Below are positions 43,347-52,294 of a stretch of DNA of 64,000 nucleotides, piece by piece. The position numbers and the translations under genes were made by a program. The stretch comes from Parasphingopyxis lamellibrachiae (GTDB lineage: Bacteria > Pseudomonadota > Alphaproteobacteria > Sphingomonadales > Sphingomonadaceae). The number at the start of each line of letters is the position of its first letter. The first letter of the stretch is position 1. The notes under the pieces are model-generated. The model saw nothing but the letters and a program-made list of their open reading frames with translations. It made no database searches and had not been told where the DNA came from. The DNA lies in assembly GCF_003385775.1 (NCBI RefSeq), contig NZ_QRDP01000004.1, forward strand, positions 1-64,000, read 5' to 3'.

Positions 43347-44311
43347 TGCCTCGTAGCGACCTTTCAGAGACGGCTGCCCGGGCGCGCTTGTCGCGGCGGG
43401 CGCTTCTTCTCGGGGCAGCAGTCACGCCGTTATTATCCCTCCGCCCGGCGATCGCGGCGGACGGACTGGCGTCACGACTGATCTTGTTGGGAACGGCGGG
43501 CGGACCTTCGCCAAAACCGAATCGGTCCGCGCCCGCCCAGGCGATAGTCGTCGGCGACAATGTCTATATCGTCGATTGTGGAGACGGCGTTGCCCGTCAG
43601 ATGGTGCTGGCGGGCCTGGATCCCGCCGATTTGACGGCGATATTTCTAACCCATCATCATTCCGACCATAACGCCGATTTCGGAAATTTGCTGCTGCTTG
43701 CCTGGGCGGACGACTTGGCCTCACCGGTCGAATGTTTCGGCCCGCCTCCGCTTGAGGCCATGCGCCAGCAGTTTTTGGATCTGAACGCCTATGATATCGC
43801 GACGCGCATCGCAGATGAAGGCAGGCCGCCGCTCGCCGACCTCATCAACGCCCATGAATTCAGCGAACCGGGTCTGATATTCGAGGATGATAATGTCCGG
43901 GTTACCTCCGCGTTGGTCGATCATCCGCCGGTTTCACCCGCCTTTGCCTATCGGTTCGATTGTCCCGACCGGTCCATCGTCTTTTCGGGTGATACGGCTC
44001 CATCCGATGCGCTGATCGCCCTCGCAGAGGGGGCGGACATATTGGTGCACGAGGTGATGTATCTGCCCGCGATCGAGGGCCTGATCGCAGACGCCCACGA
44101 TCCGGCAAGCCTTCGCGATCATCTGCTCGCCAGCCACACGACAACCGAGCAGGCCGCGCAGATCGCAACCAGCGCGGGCGTTGAAACTCTGGTTTTGTCG
44201 CATTTCGTACCTGGCGGTTATCCGTTTATCGAAGACGATGTGTGGGAGGCAGCCGTCAGAGCTGGCTTCACCGGAGAGATAATCGTCGGGCGCGACTTGA
44301 TGGTGATCTGA
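43346..44311 (+). CDS. Tat-exported MBL-fold metallohydrolase
   Basis: A 321-residue protein with a twin-arginine signal (LSRRALLLGAAVTPLLSL, about 15-32) followed by ADGLASRLILLGTAGGP. The metal site motif is THHHSDH (about 110-116); later ligands appear in FSGDTAPSD (about 213-221) and VLSHFVP (about 288-294). It resembles RNase Z/arylsulfatase-like MBL proteins placed in the periplasm. Overlap with the scoB stop (TGATG) indicates coupling to CoA-transferase expression; the functional link is unclear, though a lactone or ester hydrolase would fit. Confidence 0.82.
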   Translation: MPRSDLSETAARARLSRRALLLGAAVTPLLSLRPAIAADGLASRLILLGTAGGPSPKPNRSAPAQAIVVGDNVYIVDCGDGVARQMVLAGLDPADLTAIFLTHHHSDHNADFGNLLLLAWADDLASPVECFGPPPLEAMRQQFLDLNAYDIATRIADEGRPPLADLINAHEFSEPGLIFEDDNVRVTSALVDHPPVSPAFAYRFDCPDRSIVFSGDTAPSDALIALAEGADILVHEVMYLPAIEGLIADAHDPASLRDHLLASHTTTEQAAQIATSAGVETLVLSHFVPGGYPFIEDDVWEAAVRAGFTGEIIVGRDLMVI

Positions 44312-44337
44312 CCATTTTTTTACGTCCGGGCAGCGTG

Positions 44338-44418
44338 TGGAACAGATCGAACTGGCCCGGGGTCACAGTTGATGGAGTTGGCGAGAAGACGACAGCCCAT
44401 TTTGTCGAGAAGGTATGC
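44338..44418 (+). pseudogene. Degenerate scoB 3' fragment
   Basis: This stretch reads Q-I-E-L-A then, after one frame change, PGVTVDGVGEKTTAHFVEKV. It closely matches the scoB C-terminus ([20 protein letters not shown]). Nothing of the rest of the gene is recognisable, there is no start codon or SD, and the DNA has diverged substantially from the intact copy. It is best read as the relic of a second scoB allele or an ancestral 3' end displaced by the MBL gene. Confidence 0.7.
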
Positions 44419-44504
44419 GGTGGGCTGCGAATCCGGCCTATTGGCGAAATAATGTGGCGATAAAGGCCATAGTCGCGTAGGTTCTTTTCCGCAGGGGCCT
44501 TTTG

Positions 44505-46253
44505 ATGCGTGAAAAATTTCATATCTATCTGATCAAACCGACGCGCTATCATGACGATGGTTATCCTCTGCAATGGTGGCGGTCGCTCATCCCCTCCAAC
44601 TCGCTGGCCTGCCTGGCGGGCATCGTGAACGATGCGCTGGAGCGCGGAATACTCTCCGAATATGATTGTGTCGTCCACGCGATTGACGAGATTCATCAGA
44701 ACGTACAGCCGACCAAGATCATCCGCACGATCCGCAAGGAGGGCGGCAAGGCCTTTATTGGTCTGGTTGGCGTCCAGTCCAACCAGTACCCCAGGGCTAT
44801 GGATCTGGCGCGCGAGTTTCGCGCTGCCGGTATGCCGGTTTCGATCGGCGGCTTCCATGTCTCCGGCTGCCTGTCGATGCTCAAGGAACAGCCACCCGAA
44901 ATTCTCGAAGCTCAGGCGCTCGGCATCGGCCTGTTCGGTGGTGAGGCTGAAGAAGGGCGGATCGACGATGTTCTGGTTGATGCGGCCAATGGCGCGCTCA
45001 AACCGGTTTACAATTATCTCGACGATACGCCCAACCTGGCCGGGGCTCCGATCCCTTTCATGCCGCCCGAACAGGTGAAGCGAAACATCAACAGCTATTC
45101 GAGCTTCGATCTGGGGCGCGGTTGCCCGTTCGAATGTTCTTTCTGCACCATCATCAATGTGCAGGGGCGCAAGAGCCGCTTCCGCACGGCCGACGATTTA
45201 GAGTTGATCGTCCGTGAAAACGCCAAGGAGGGCGTTACGCGCTTTCTGCTCACCGACGACAATTTCGCGCGCAATCGCAATTGGGAATCTTTTCTCGACC
45301 GGCTGATAGATCTCAGGAAACAGGGGTTCCCCGTCAATATGGCGATCCAGGTGGACACGCTTGCCCACCGGATCGATGGCTTTATCGACAAATGCTGCGC
45401 AGCTGGCGCCGACCAGATTTTTATCGGTCTCGAGAACGTCAATGCCGACAATCTGGAAGCGGCTAACAAGAGGCAGAACAGGGTCGAGGAATATCGCGAC
45501 ATGTTCCTTGCCTGGAAACAGCACCCGGTCTTTATCATGTGCGGTTATATCCTTGGTTTCCCCAACGACAGCTATGAGTCGATCATGCACGATATCGAGC
45601 TGATCAAGTCCGACCTCGCCGTCGATGCGCTCTATCTCAACTATCTGACGCCGCTGCCCGGGAGCGAGGATCACAAGAAGCTGTATGAATCGGGCATCTG
45701 GATGGACCCCGATCTGGCCAAATACGATCTCAATCATCGCGTCACCCATCATCCGAAGATGAGCGACGAGGAATGGGAGCGGGCATTCCGCGATGCGCAT
45801 AACAGCTTTTACAGTTGGGAACATATGGAACGGATCATCAAGCGGATGGCGGCGCTGGGATCGAACAAGAAATATGTCACGCTGAACCGCCTCGTTGCCT
45901 ATCGAGAATCCGTGCGCATCGCCGGCATTGCGAAGCTGGAATCGGGCTATTTGCGGCTGCGTTCGCGTAAGCAGCGCCGGCCCGGCATGAAAATTGAAAA
46001 TCCGCTGGTCTTTTATCCCAAATATCTGGCCATAGGTGTCTACAATACGGCCCGTGTAGCGCGGACATGGTGGCGCCTCCGGGTTCGTATGATGCGCATC
46101 CTGAAAGATCCGGACCGGACGGAATATCGCGATGCTGCGATTGCACCCGACGATGAGGCCGATCGCGAGATGCTGAGCGAGACGCGCTCCACCAAAAATG
46201 CGGAAACGCGGCGGCGGCACAGGATTGTCGTTACCAAGACCGAAGCGGCCTGA
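44505..46253 (+). CDS. B12-binding-domain-type radical SAM protein
   Basis: A 582-residue enzyme. The N-terminal half (about 1-180) looks like a Rossmann, cobalamin-binding-type domain (VGVQSNQYPRAMDLAREF and VSIGGFHVSG), but the classic DxHxxG cobalamin motif is not obvious. The radical SAM core begins FDLGRGCPFECSFCTI (about 203-218) with the CxxxCxxC [4Fe-4S] cysteines, followed by FLLTDDNFARN and AADQIFIGLENVN-like strands. A basic C-terminal extension (about 480-582) with possible membrane-associated helices follows. AGGGG lies eight bases before the ATG at 44505. The substrate is unknown and no partner is adjacent; lipid or hopanoid-type methylation is one possibility. Confidence 0.82.
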   Translation: MREKFHIYLIKPTRYHDDGYPLQWWRSLIPSNSLACLAGIVNDALERGILSEYDCVVHAIDEIHQNVQPTKIIRTIRKEGGKAFIGLVGVQSNQYPRAMDLAREFRAAGMPVSIGGFHVSGCLSMLKEQPPEILEAQALGIGLFGGEAEEGRIDDVLVDAANGALKPVYNYLDDTPNLAGAPIPFMPPEQVKRNINSYSSFDLGRGCPFECSFCTIINVQGRKSRFRTADDLELIVRENAKEGVTRFLLTDDNFARNRNWESFLDRLIDLRKQGFPVNMAIQVDTLAHRIDGFIDKCCAAGADQIFIGLENVNADNLEAANKRQNRVEEYRDMFLAWKQHPVFIMCGYILGFPNDSYESIMHDIELIKSDLAVDALYLNYLTPLPGSEDHKKLYESGIWMDPDLAKYDLNHRVTHHPKMSDEEWERAFRDAHNSFYSWEHMERIIKRMAALGSNKKYVTLNRLVAYRESVRIAGIAKLESGYLRLRSRKQRRPGMKIENPLVFYPKYLAIGVYNTARVARTWWRLRVRMMRILKDPDRTEYRDAAIAPDDEADREMLSETRSTKNAETRRRHRIVVTKTEAA

Positions 46254-46344
46254 TCACCGTCGAATAGTTGCCTGCTGCCGGACCGGGGGTTCCGTTTCGT
46301 GTGGGCTTCCTATATTGCAGCGCAGCAATAAGGGCCTGATCGGC

Positions 46345-46365
46345 CTTTGATTCCATATATCAAAG
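46345..46365 (+). promoter_or_regulatory. Inverted repeat upstream of the SulP gene
   Basis: Perfect seven-base arms CTTTGAT (46345-46351) and ATCAAAG (46359-46365) flank a seven-base centre, 66 bp before the SulP ATG. The spacing is wrong for FNR. It may be an operator for an unknown regulator. A weak hairpin AAGGGCC/GGCCTTT just before it may end the radical SAM transcript. Confidence 0.35.
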
Positions 46366-46431
46366 CCTCGGCGACTGCGGAGCGCTCATGCGCCCTGCAG
46401 TTTCCCGGCACCGCCTGAAAGTCATACCCGC

Positions 46432-47919
46432 ATGCCCATGCACCGCAATTTCAAGCGCGACTGGCTCTCCCAGCCACGCACCGAGTTCCTTGCTGGCCTC
46501 GTCGTTGCTCTCGCCCTGATTCCCGAGGCGATCGGCTTTTCGATCATCGCGGGCGTCGATCCGCGGGTCGGGCTCTATGCGAGTTTCTCGATCGCGGTGA
46601 TCACGGCGATGCTCGGCGGCCGGCCGGGGATGATTTCGGCGGCGACGGCGGCGGTGGCCGTGCTTGTCATCCCGCTGGTGCGCGATCATGGCGTCGAATA
46701 TCTGTTCGCCGCGACGATTTTGATGGGCGTGTTTCAGGGGATTGCGGGACTGTTGCGGCTCGATCTGCTGATGCGCTTCGTCGCGCGCTCGGTGATCACC
46801 GGCTTTGTCAACGCGCTCGCGATCCTCATTTTCATGGCGCAGATACCGCAGTTGATCGGCGACAATTTCACGATCGAAACCTATGCCATGGTCGGTGCCG
46901 GGCTGGCGATCATCTATCTGCTGCCGATGCTCACCAAGGCCGTGCCGTCGCCACTCGTCGCGATCATATTGCTGGCGCTGGTGAGCATATTCGGTGGGTT
47001 CGGCGTCTCGACGGTCGGCGATATGGGCACGCTGCCGGACAGCCTGCCGATGTTTCATCTCCCGGTCGTTCCGCTGACCCTGGAGACGCTCCAGATCATC
47101 GCCCCCTATGCGGCCGGCATGGCTGCCGTCGGCCTGCTCGAATCGCTGCTCACCGCCTCGATCGTCGACGATATGACCGAAACGCGCAGCGATAAACGGC
47201 AGGAATGCTATGGCCAGGGCGCAGCCAATTTCTTCACCGGTTTCATCGGCGGTATGGGGGGCTGCGCGATGATCGGCCAGTCGGTCATCAACATCAAATC
47301 GGGCGGACGGCGCAGACTGTCGACGATGATCGCGGGTGTCATGCTGCTCGTGCTGATCGTCGTCCTCGGCCCCTGGGTTGCGCAGATCCCGATGCCTGCG
47401 CTCGTTGCAGTGATGATCTTCGTATCGATCAGCACCTTCCGCTGGAAATCCTTCCTCGAAATCCGTCACCATCCGAAAGTATCGACGGCGGTGATGCTTG
47501 CGACCGTCGTGACCGTCGTCTGGACGCATGATCTCGCGCAAGGTGTGCTGGTCGGTGTGTTGTTGAGCGGTATCTTCTTCGCCGGGATGGTGCGCACCCT
47601 CGTGAAGATCACGACCAGCGTCGAGGACACGACCCGGCACTATGTGGTCGCGGGCCAGATATTCTTCGCCTCGGTCGATCAGGTCACCGAAGCGATGGAA
47701 TATGGCGAGGAGGATATCACCGATGTCGATATCGATCTGACGCACGCGCATTTCTGGGACATTTCGGCCACCGGTGTGCTCGACAAGGTGGTCGCGCGAC
47801 TACAGCGCGAGGGCAAGCAGGTTCGCGTGATCGGCCTCAATCAAGCCAGCGCGACGCTGATCGAGAAATATAGCGATAATGAGAAGCCTTTTCAGAGCCT
47901 CGGCGTGGTTGGCCATTGA
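46432..47919 (+). CDS. SulP family inorganic anion transporter
   Basis: A 495-residue transporter. About 11-12 membrane helices occupy residues 15-400, beginning with [30 protein letters not shown], the SulP signature with GLYASF. A C-terminal STAS domain (about 410-495) has [13 protein letters not shown] and [17 protein letters not shown]. SulP proteins carry sulfate, bicarbonate or dicarboxylates; the specific anion cannot be assigned. A long antisense frame is a shadow. No carbonic anhydrase or sulfate-assimilation gene is next to it. Confidence 0.9.
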   Translation: MPMHRNFKRDWLSQPRTEFLAGLVVALALIPEAIGFSIIAGVDPRVGLYASFSIAVITAMLGGRPGMISAATAAVAVLVIPLVRDHGVEYLFAATILMGVFQGIAGLLRLDLLMRFVARSVITGFVNALAILIFMAQIPQLIGDNFTIETYAMVGAGLAIIYLLPMLTKAVPSPLVAIILLALVSIFGGFGVSTVGDMGTLPDSLPMFHLPVVPLTLETLQIIAPYAAGMAAVGLLESLLTASIVDDMTETRSDKRQECYGQGAANFFTGFIGGMGGCAMIGQSVINIKSGGRRRLSTMIAGVMLLVLIVVLGPWVAQIPMPALVAVMIFVSISTFRWKSFLEIRHHPKVSTAVMLATVVTVVWTHDLAQGVLVGVLLSGIFFAGMVRTLVKITTSVEDTTRHYVVAGQIFFASVDQVTEAMEYGEEDITDVDIDLTHAHFWDISATGVLDKVVARLQREGKQVRVIGLNQASATLIEKYSDNEKPFQSLGVVGH

Positions 47920-47982
47920 TCCGGCCCGCATAAGCGGCAACAAGACTGCCAAACAGAACATATTTCATTCAGGAACCCCTTC

Positions 47983-48609
47983 ATGATCAAACTTCACCAT
48001 CTCCGCTTTTCGCGCTCGACGCGCATCATCTGGCTGCTCGAAGAACTCGGGATCTCATACGATCTGGTGGAACATCACCGGCATCCGGAGACCAATCGTT
48101 CGCAGGAAGACCTGTTTGCGATCCATCCGCTCGGCAAGGCTCCGACCGTCGAAATCGATGGGCATGTCATGTTCGAGTCCGGGGCGATCATCGAATATAT
48201 CATCGAAACGCGCGGCGAGGGTGAGCTTGCGCCGGCATCCAACGCCGATCGCGCGGCCTATCTGGAATGGCTGCAGTTCGCAGAAGGTACGCTGGCCATG
48301 CCGGTTCTGCTGACCTTGCTGGGGCCGCGTTTCGGCGGGCTGGGCGACGTCCTTGGCGGGTTTGTCGGCGGCGAAGTGAAAAAGCTGCTCGACTATATCG
48401 ACGCCCATCTCGAAGGCCGCGAATTCGTGGTCGGCGATACGATGACCGGTGCGGATATCAATCTCGAATATCTGCTTGAACTGTCCAATCTGGTCGGCCT
48501 TCTCGACGATCGCCCGAACGCGAAAGCCTATCTCGAGCGGCTGATGGCGCGCCCGGCCTATAAGAAAGCGATTGAGATCGGCGGTCCGCTGGTCGATCTT
48601 CCGGGGTAA
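47983..48609 (+). CDS. Glutathione S-transferase
   Basis: A 208-residue GST. The thioredoxin-like N-domain has HHLRFSRSTRIIWLLEELG (about 4-22) with a Ser as candidate activator, and HPLGKAPTVEIDGHVMFESGAIIEYI (about 46-71) with the cis-Pro and the glutathione-binding E-S pair. The helical C-domain includes VVGDTMTGADINLEYLLELSN with the conserved N-cap D. Cytosolic; the electrophile is unknown. Its stop lies three bases from the convergent beta-barrel gene stop. Confidence 0.9.
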   Translation: MIKLHHLRFSRSTRIIWLLEELGISYDLVEHHRHPETNRSQEDLFAIHPLGKAPTVEIDGHVMFESGAIIEYIIETRGEGELAPASNADRAAYLEWLQFAEGTLAMPVLLTLLGPRFGGLGDVLGGFVGGEVKKLLDYIDAHLEGREFVVGDTMTGADINLEYLLELSNLVGLLDDRPNAKAYLERLMARPAYKKAIEIGGPLVDLPG

Positions 48610-48612
48610 CTT

Positions 48613-49245
48613 CTAGAAACTCACAAACGCCCCGAGCATGAACTGCTCGGGGTCATAGGCGCCGCTGGCTTCGCGGTGGCGGTATTCGGCCCGGATGCCG
48701 ACATCGGTGCCGACCATATAGCGCGCGCCGAGACCATAGATGATGCCGTCCATTGAATCGTCGCTTTCGAAGCTTGCCCCCGTGGTGACATCGGTGACCG
48801 TAAGGTCGATCTGTTCGCCGCCATATCCGGCGATTCCATAGGCCGCGAAACCGGGGAGAGGCGCAAGACCGAGCCGCGCCGTCGCGCTCCAGTTGAATCG
48901 CGCCTGGGTCGAAACGCGGCGATCGGTCGCGCCATCGCGGACGATCGCGGTCGTTTCGCCCGTTGAATCCCCGATACCGGCTTCCACTGCCATATAGCCC
49001 AGCGGAAAGGCGGGAAGCTCCACACCGACAAAGGCGCCATAGTCCACGCCATTGCTCTCATCGCTCGAAACGACAGTGCCCGGCTGGCCGAACCGGCTGG
49101 CGCTGCGCTCGCCTGTTCCCGCTTCCAGCCCCATATAGATATCGGGGACAAAGGGTATGCTCTGAGCCTGTACGGGAACGGCCGCCAGCGGCGTAGCAAC
49201 AAGGGCGATCAACGGGGTTATGGATTTCGGCTTGGAGTTCTTCAT
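48613..49245 (-). CDS. Outer-membrane beta-barrel protein (OmpA/porin-like)
   Basis: A 210-residue secreted protein. The signal (about 1-27, ending PVQAQ) starts MKNSKPKSITPLIALVA. The rest alternates short hydrophobic strands with glycine and polar turns (DIYMGLEAGTGERSA, GYMAVEAGIGDS, RFNWSATARLGLAP, MVGTDVGIRAEYRHR). The final residue is Phe (LGAFVSF), the standard sorting signal for the BAM machinery. About eight strands fit a small OmpW/OmpX-like barrel. The start at 49245 fits the signal; a frame extends 42 codons upstream without an SD. Monocistronic and divergent from leuC. Confidence 0.82.
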   Translation of the reverse strand: MKNSKPKSITPLIALVATPLAAVPVQAQSIPFVPDIYMGLEAGTGERSASRFGQPGTVVSSDESNGVDYGAFVGVELPAFPLGYMAVEAGIGDSTGETTAIVRDGATDRRVSTQARFNWSATARLGLAPLPGFAAYGIAGYGGEQIDLTVTDVTTGASFESDDSMDGIIYGLGARYMVGTDVGIRAEYRHREASGAYDPEQFMLGAFVSF

Positions 49246-49348
49246 TTCGGCGATCCTACTCAACACGTTGCACACTGATGGCAGTTTCCGCCGGAAATGC
49301 GGCAAAGGATAGTCGGCAGGCTGCCATTCGCGACGAACCGAATCAGCT

Positions 49349-49376
49349 TTGCGCCCGGTTGCATAATCCATATAAT
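49349..49376 (+). promoter_or_regulatory. leuC promoter
   Basis: A perfect -10 TATAAT (49371-49376) lies 16 bp from TTGCGC (49349-49354). The leader of about 50 nt before the ATG at 49435 has no leucine-rich peptide, so attenuation of the enteric type is not evident. Confidence 0.55.
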
Positions 49377-49434
49377 TAGTATTCTAAGAAATCCTTCTTT
49401 TGCACTGCGGCAAAATAGCGTTAGGGAAGCTCGC

Positions 49435-50865
49435 ATGAATCAACCACGTACGCTTTATGAAAAGATCTGGGATTCGCACGTCGTCAAACGGCGCGATGAC
49501 GGCACCTGTATCGTCTTTATCGATCGCCACCTGGTCCATGAGGTGACGAGCCCGCAGGCCTTTGAAGGACTGCGCGCGGCGGGGCGACCCGTTCGCCGGC
49601 CCGACCTGACTCTTGCCGTCGCCGACCACAATCTTCCGACAACGGCGCGCCGGGATGCAGGCGGCAATCGCGTTCCTATCGCTGATTCGATGTCGGCCAA
49701 ACAGCTTGAAGCCCTTGAAGCCAACGCGCCGGCTTTTGGTATCCGCTATATCGACGACGCCGCGCCCGAGCAGGGGATCGTCCATGTTGTGGGCCCGGAA
49801 CAGGGTTTCACGCTGCCCGGCTGCACGCTGGTGTGCGGCGACAGTCACACGGCTGCGCACGGCGCTCTTGGCGCGCTGGCTTTCGGTATTGGAACGAGTG
49901 AAGTCGAACATGTTCTTGCGACGCAAACCCTGCTGCTGAAACAGTCGAAAAGCATGGAAGTGCGCGTCGAGGGAACACTCGGATTTGGCGTTTCGCCGAA
50001 GGATCTGGTGCTTGCGATTGTGGCCAAGCTCGGCGCTTCCGGCGGCACGGGCTATGTCGTCGAATATACTGGCTCCACGATCCGTGACATGAGCATCGAA
50101 GGGCGGCTTACTATTTCCAACATGTCGATCGAAGCGGGCGCACGGGCCGGGCTGATCGCACCCGATGAGAAAACCTATGCCTATCTGAAAGGCCGCCCCT
50201 ATGCGCCGACCGGTGCGGACTGGGACGCGGCCCTTGCCTGGTGGCAATCGCTGCCCAGCGATCAGGGAGCGAGATACGACAAGCGCGTTGCGCTTGATGC
50301 CACCGATATCGCGCCCAACGTCACCTGGGGCACCAGTCCCGAAGATGTTGTGCCGATCACCGGAAATGTTCCGGATCCCGATAGTTTCGCGGATGAATCG
50401 AAACGCGCTGCCGCTGCAAAATCGCTCGATTATATGGGGCTGACTCCCGGCCAGCGGATGCAGGATATCCCGGTCGACAACATTTTCATCGGCAGCTGCA
50501 CAAACAGCCGGATCGAGGATCTTCGAGCCGCCGCCGCAGTGGCGAAAGGTCGCAAGATTGCGGGCGGTATCAAGCAGGCGCTCGTGGTGCCGGGATCCGG
50601 TCTTGTGAAGCGCCAGGCCGAGGAAGAAGGGCTCGACCGCATCTTTATCGAAGCGGGCTTCGAATGGCGGGAGCCGGGTTGTTCCATGTGTCTCGGCATG
50701 AATCCCGACAAGGTTCCGCCGGGCCAACGTTGCGCCTCGACGTCCAACCGCAACTTCGTCGGTCGACAGGGTCCGGGAGCGCGCACGCACCTGCTTTCGC
50801 CGGCGATGGCTGCCGCTGCCGCTATTACGGGCAAACTCGCCGATATCAGGGAGATGATGGGATGA
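49435..50865 (+). CDS. leuC: 3-isopropylmalate dehydratase large subunit
   Basis: A 476-residue aconitase-family enzyme converting 2- to 3-isopropylmalate in leucine synthesis. It starts [17 protein letters not shown], with [20 protein letters not shown] (about 24-43) and [12 protein letters not shown] (about 131-142). The [4Fe-4S] cysteines are visible in IGSCTNSR and in [11 protein letters not shown] (about 348 and 408-411). Length is normal. AGGG precedes the ATG at 49435. Its stop overlaps the next gene in ATGA. Confidence 0.97.
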   Translation: MNQPRTLYEKIWDSHVVKRRDDGTCIVFIDRHLVHEVTSPQAFEGLRAAGRPVRRPDLTLAVADHNLPTTARRDAGGNRVPIADSMSAKQLEALEANAPAFGIRYIDDAAPEQGIVHVVGPEQGFTLPGCTLVCGDSHTAAHGALGALAFGIGTSEVEHVLATQTLLLKQSKSMEVRVEGTLGFGVSPKDLVLAIVAKLGASGGTGYVVEYTGSTIRDMSIEGRLTISNMSIEAGARAGLIAPDEKTYAYLKGRPYAPTGADWDAALAWWQSLPSDQGARYDKRVALDATDIAPNVTWGTSPEDVVPITGNVPDPDSFADESKRAAAAKSLDYMGLTPGQRMQDIPVDNIFIGSCTNSRIEDLRAAAAVAKGRKIAGGIKQALVVPGSGLVKRQAEEEGLDRIFIEAGFEWREPGCSMCLGMNPDKVPPGQRCASTSNRNFVGRQGPGARTHLLSPAMAAAAAITGKLADIREMMG

Positions 50866-51701
50866 AGATGATACGAAAATTGGGCGCCGGGTTGGCTGCG
50901 CTCCTGATGTCCACAGCGGTTTTCGCGCAGCAGGCCCACACGCCCGATATCGAGATGTGGCGGCTTGATTGCGGCTCTTTGGTCCTGAGCGATACCGCGC
51001 CTTTTTCCGATGGCCATCTTTATGACGGGCAACCGCGGACTTTGACGGACAGCTGCTATCTCATCCGCAACGGCGATCGCTACCTGCTTTGGGATGCCGG
51101 GCTTTCCGGCCAATTGCTTGGGACGTCCGTCACCCAGTGGGTTTTCACAATGTCGCTCGACCGGACAATCGCCGACCAGCTTGGCGATATCGGGCTTGCG
51201 CCTGATAACATCACTTTTCTTGGCCTCAGCCATTATCACGACGATCATATCGGTCAGGCACCCGATTTTGCCGGATCGACCTTGTTGATGAACCAGCGGG
51301 ATATTGCCGCGGTTCGCGATCAGGAGATGCCGTCCGCTCAGGCTGCTCTTGCACCCTGGATTTCCGGCGGGGCGGAGAGCGTGGATATCGGCCGCGATCA
51401 TGACGTGTTTGGCGATGGTAGCGTGACGATCCTGTTCATGCCGGGCCACACGCCGGGGCACAGTTCGCTGCTCGTTCGTCTCCCGGAAACCGGCCCGGTG
51501 CTTCTGACCGGCGATCTTTATCATTTCCGCGAGCAGATCGAAAATGAAGGCGTGCCGGTTTTCAACACCGACCGTGCCGATACGCTCGCGTCGTTCGCGC
51601 GCTTCCTGCAGATCGATCTGGCGCTCGATGCGATGATCGTCATCCAGCACGACCCCGGCGACCTGGAGCGGCTACCGGTCTTTCCGGAAAGCGCGCGCTG
51701 A
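50862..51701 (+). CDS. Periplasmic MBL-fold protein, N-acyl homoserine lactonase-like
   Basis: A 279-residue protein with a Sec signal (about 1-22, [14 protein letters not shown]). Metal motifs are [10 protein letters not shown] (about 124-133), [11 protein letters not shown] (about 190-200) and LLTGDLYHF (about 213-221), the pattern of AiiA/AttM lactonases of the MBL superfamily. It overlaps leuC by four bases and leuD by one, so it is translated as part of the leucine operon although leucine synthesis is cytosolic. A quorum-quenching or general lactone hydrolase role is inferred; without a cognate luxI/luxR the signal is unknown. Confidence 0.82.
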   Translation: MKMIRKLGAGLAALLMSTAVFAQQAHTPDIEMWRLDCGSLVLSDTAPFSDGHLYDGQPRTLTDSCYLIRNGDRYLLWDAGLSGQLLGTSVTQWVFTMSLDRTIADQLGDIGLAPDNITFLGLSHYHDDHIGQAPDFAGSTLLMNQRDIAAVRDQEMPSAQAALAPWISGGAESVDIGRDHDVFGDGSVTILFMPGHTPGHSSLLVRLPETGPVLLTGDLYHFREQIENEGVPVFNTDRADTLASFARFLQIDLALDAMIVIQHDPGDLERLPVFPESAR

Positions 51702-52294
51702 TGGAGCCATTCAAGCAAGTCGAGGGCCGCGCCTATCCGTTCGGGCGGAAAAATGTCGATACGGATGTCATCATTCCGGCCGAATATCTGAAAACCATCA
51801 GCCGCGAAGGCCTGTTCGAAGGCGCGTTCAAGGTTGTCCGTGCCGAGGAAGGGAATGTGTTTGACGATCCCGAATATGCCGGCGCTCCAATCCTGATCGC
51901 CGGTGACAATTTCGGATGTGGATCGAGCCGCGAGCATGCCGCCTGGGCGCTCAACGATATGGGCATTCGTGTGGTTGTCGCGCCGAGCTTCTCCGACATT
52001 TTCTCGAGCAATGCGTTCAAGAACGGCATTTTGGCCGTCGAACTGTCTCAAGCGGCGATCAACCGGCTTATGGAGGTCGCCACGACCGACCCGATTACCG
52101 TCGATCTTGAAAATCAGGTCGTGACGACACCGTTTCAGGATCGGTTCGAATTTCCCATCGATGCGTTTCGCAAATCCTGTCTCGTGGCGGGACTTGACGA
52201 GATCGGCTTGACGTTGGAGAGCGGGGAAGCGATTGCCTCCTATGAACAGCAAGTCAGCGCCGCCCGGCCATGGCTCATAAAGGAGACCGCCTGA
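51701..52294 (+). CDS. leuD: 3-isopropylmalate dehydratase small subunit
   Basis: A 197-residue swivel-domain subunit. Motifs are [24 protein letters not shown] (about 8-31), [21 protein letters not shown] (about 65-85) and [20 protein letters not shown] (about 91-110). It partners LeuC to form the active dehydratase. It shares one base with each neighbour (TGATG at both ends), so the leuC-MBL-leuD-oxidoreductase chain is fully coupled. leuB is not in the window. Confidence 0.97.
   Translation: MEPFKQVEGRAYPFGRKNVDTDVIIPAEYLKTISREGLFEGAFKVVRAEEGNVFDDPEYAGAPILIAGDNFGCGSSREHAAWALNDMGIRVVVAPSFSDIFSSNAFKNGILAVELSQAAINRLMEVATTDPITVDLENQVVTTPFQDRFEFPIDAFRKSCLVAGLDEIGLTLESGEAIASYEQQVSAARPWLIKETA

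Noticed and set aside
44242-44463. 73-codon plus-strand frame covering the scoB relic
   Set aside because: It starts inside the MBL gene and gains its match to ScoB only in part; treated as a pseudogene fragment, not a gene.
46360-47751. 463-codon minus-strand frame opposite the SulP gene
   Set aside because: Extreme His/Arg/Asp bias typical of antisense to a membrane protein; SulP is the real gene.
49246-49434. Leucine leader peptide attenuator before leuC
   Set aside because: No short frame with clustered leucine codons and no terminator/antiterminator pair was visible.
49384-50790. 468-codon minus-strand frame opposite leuC
   Set aside because: Antisense to a well-conserved gene; no independent support.
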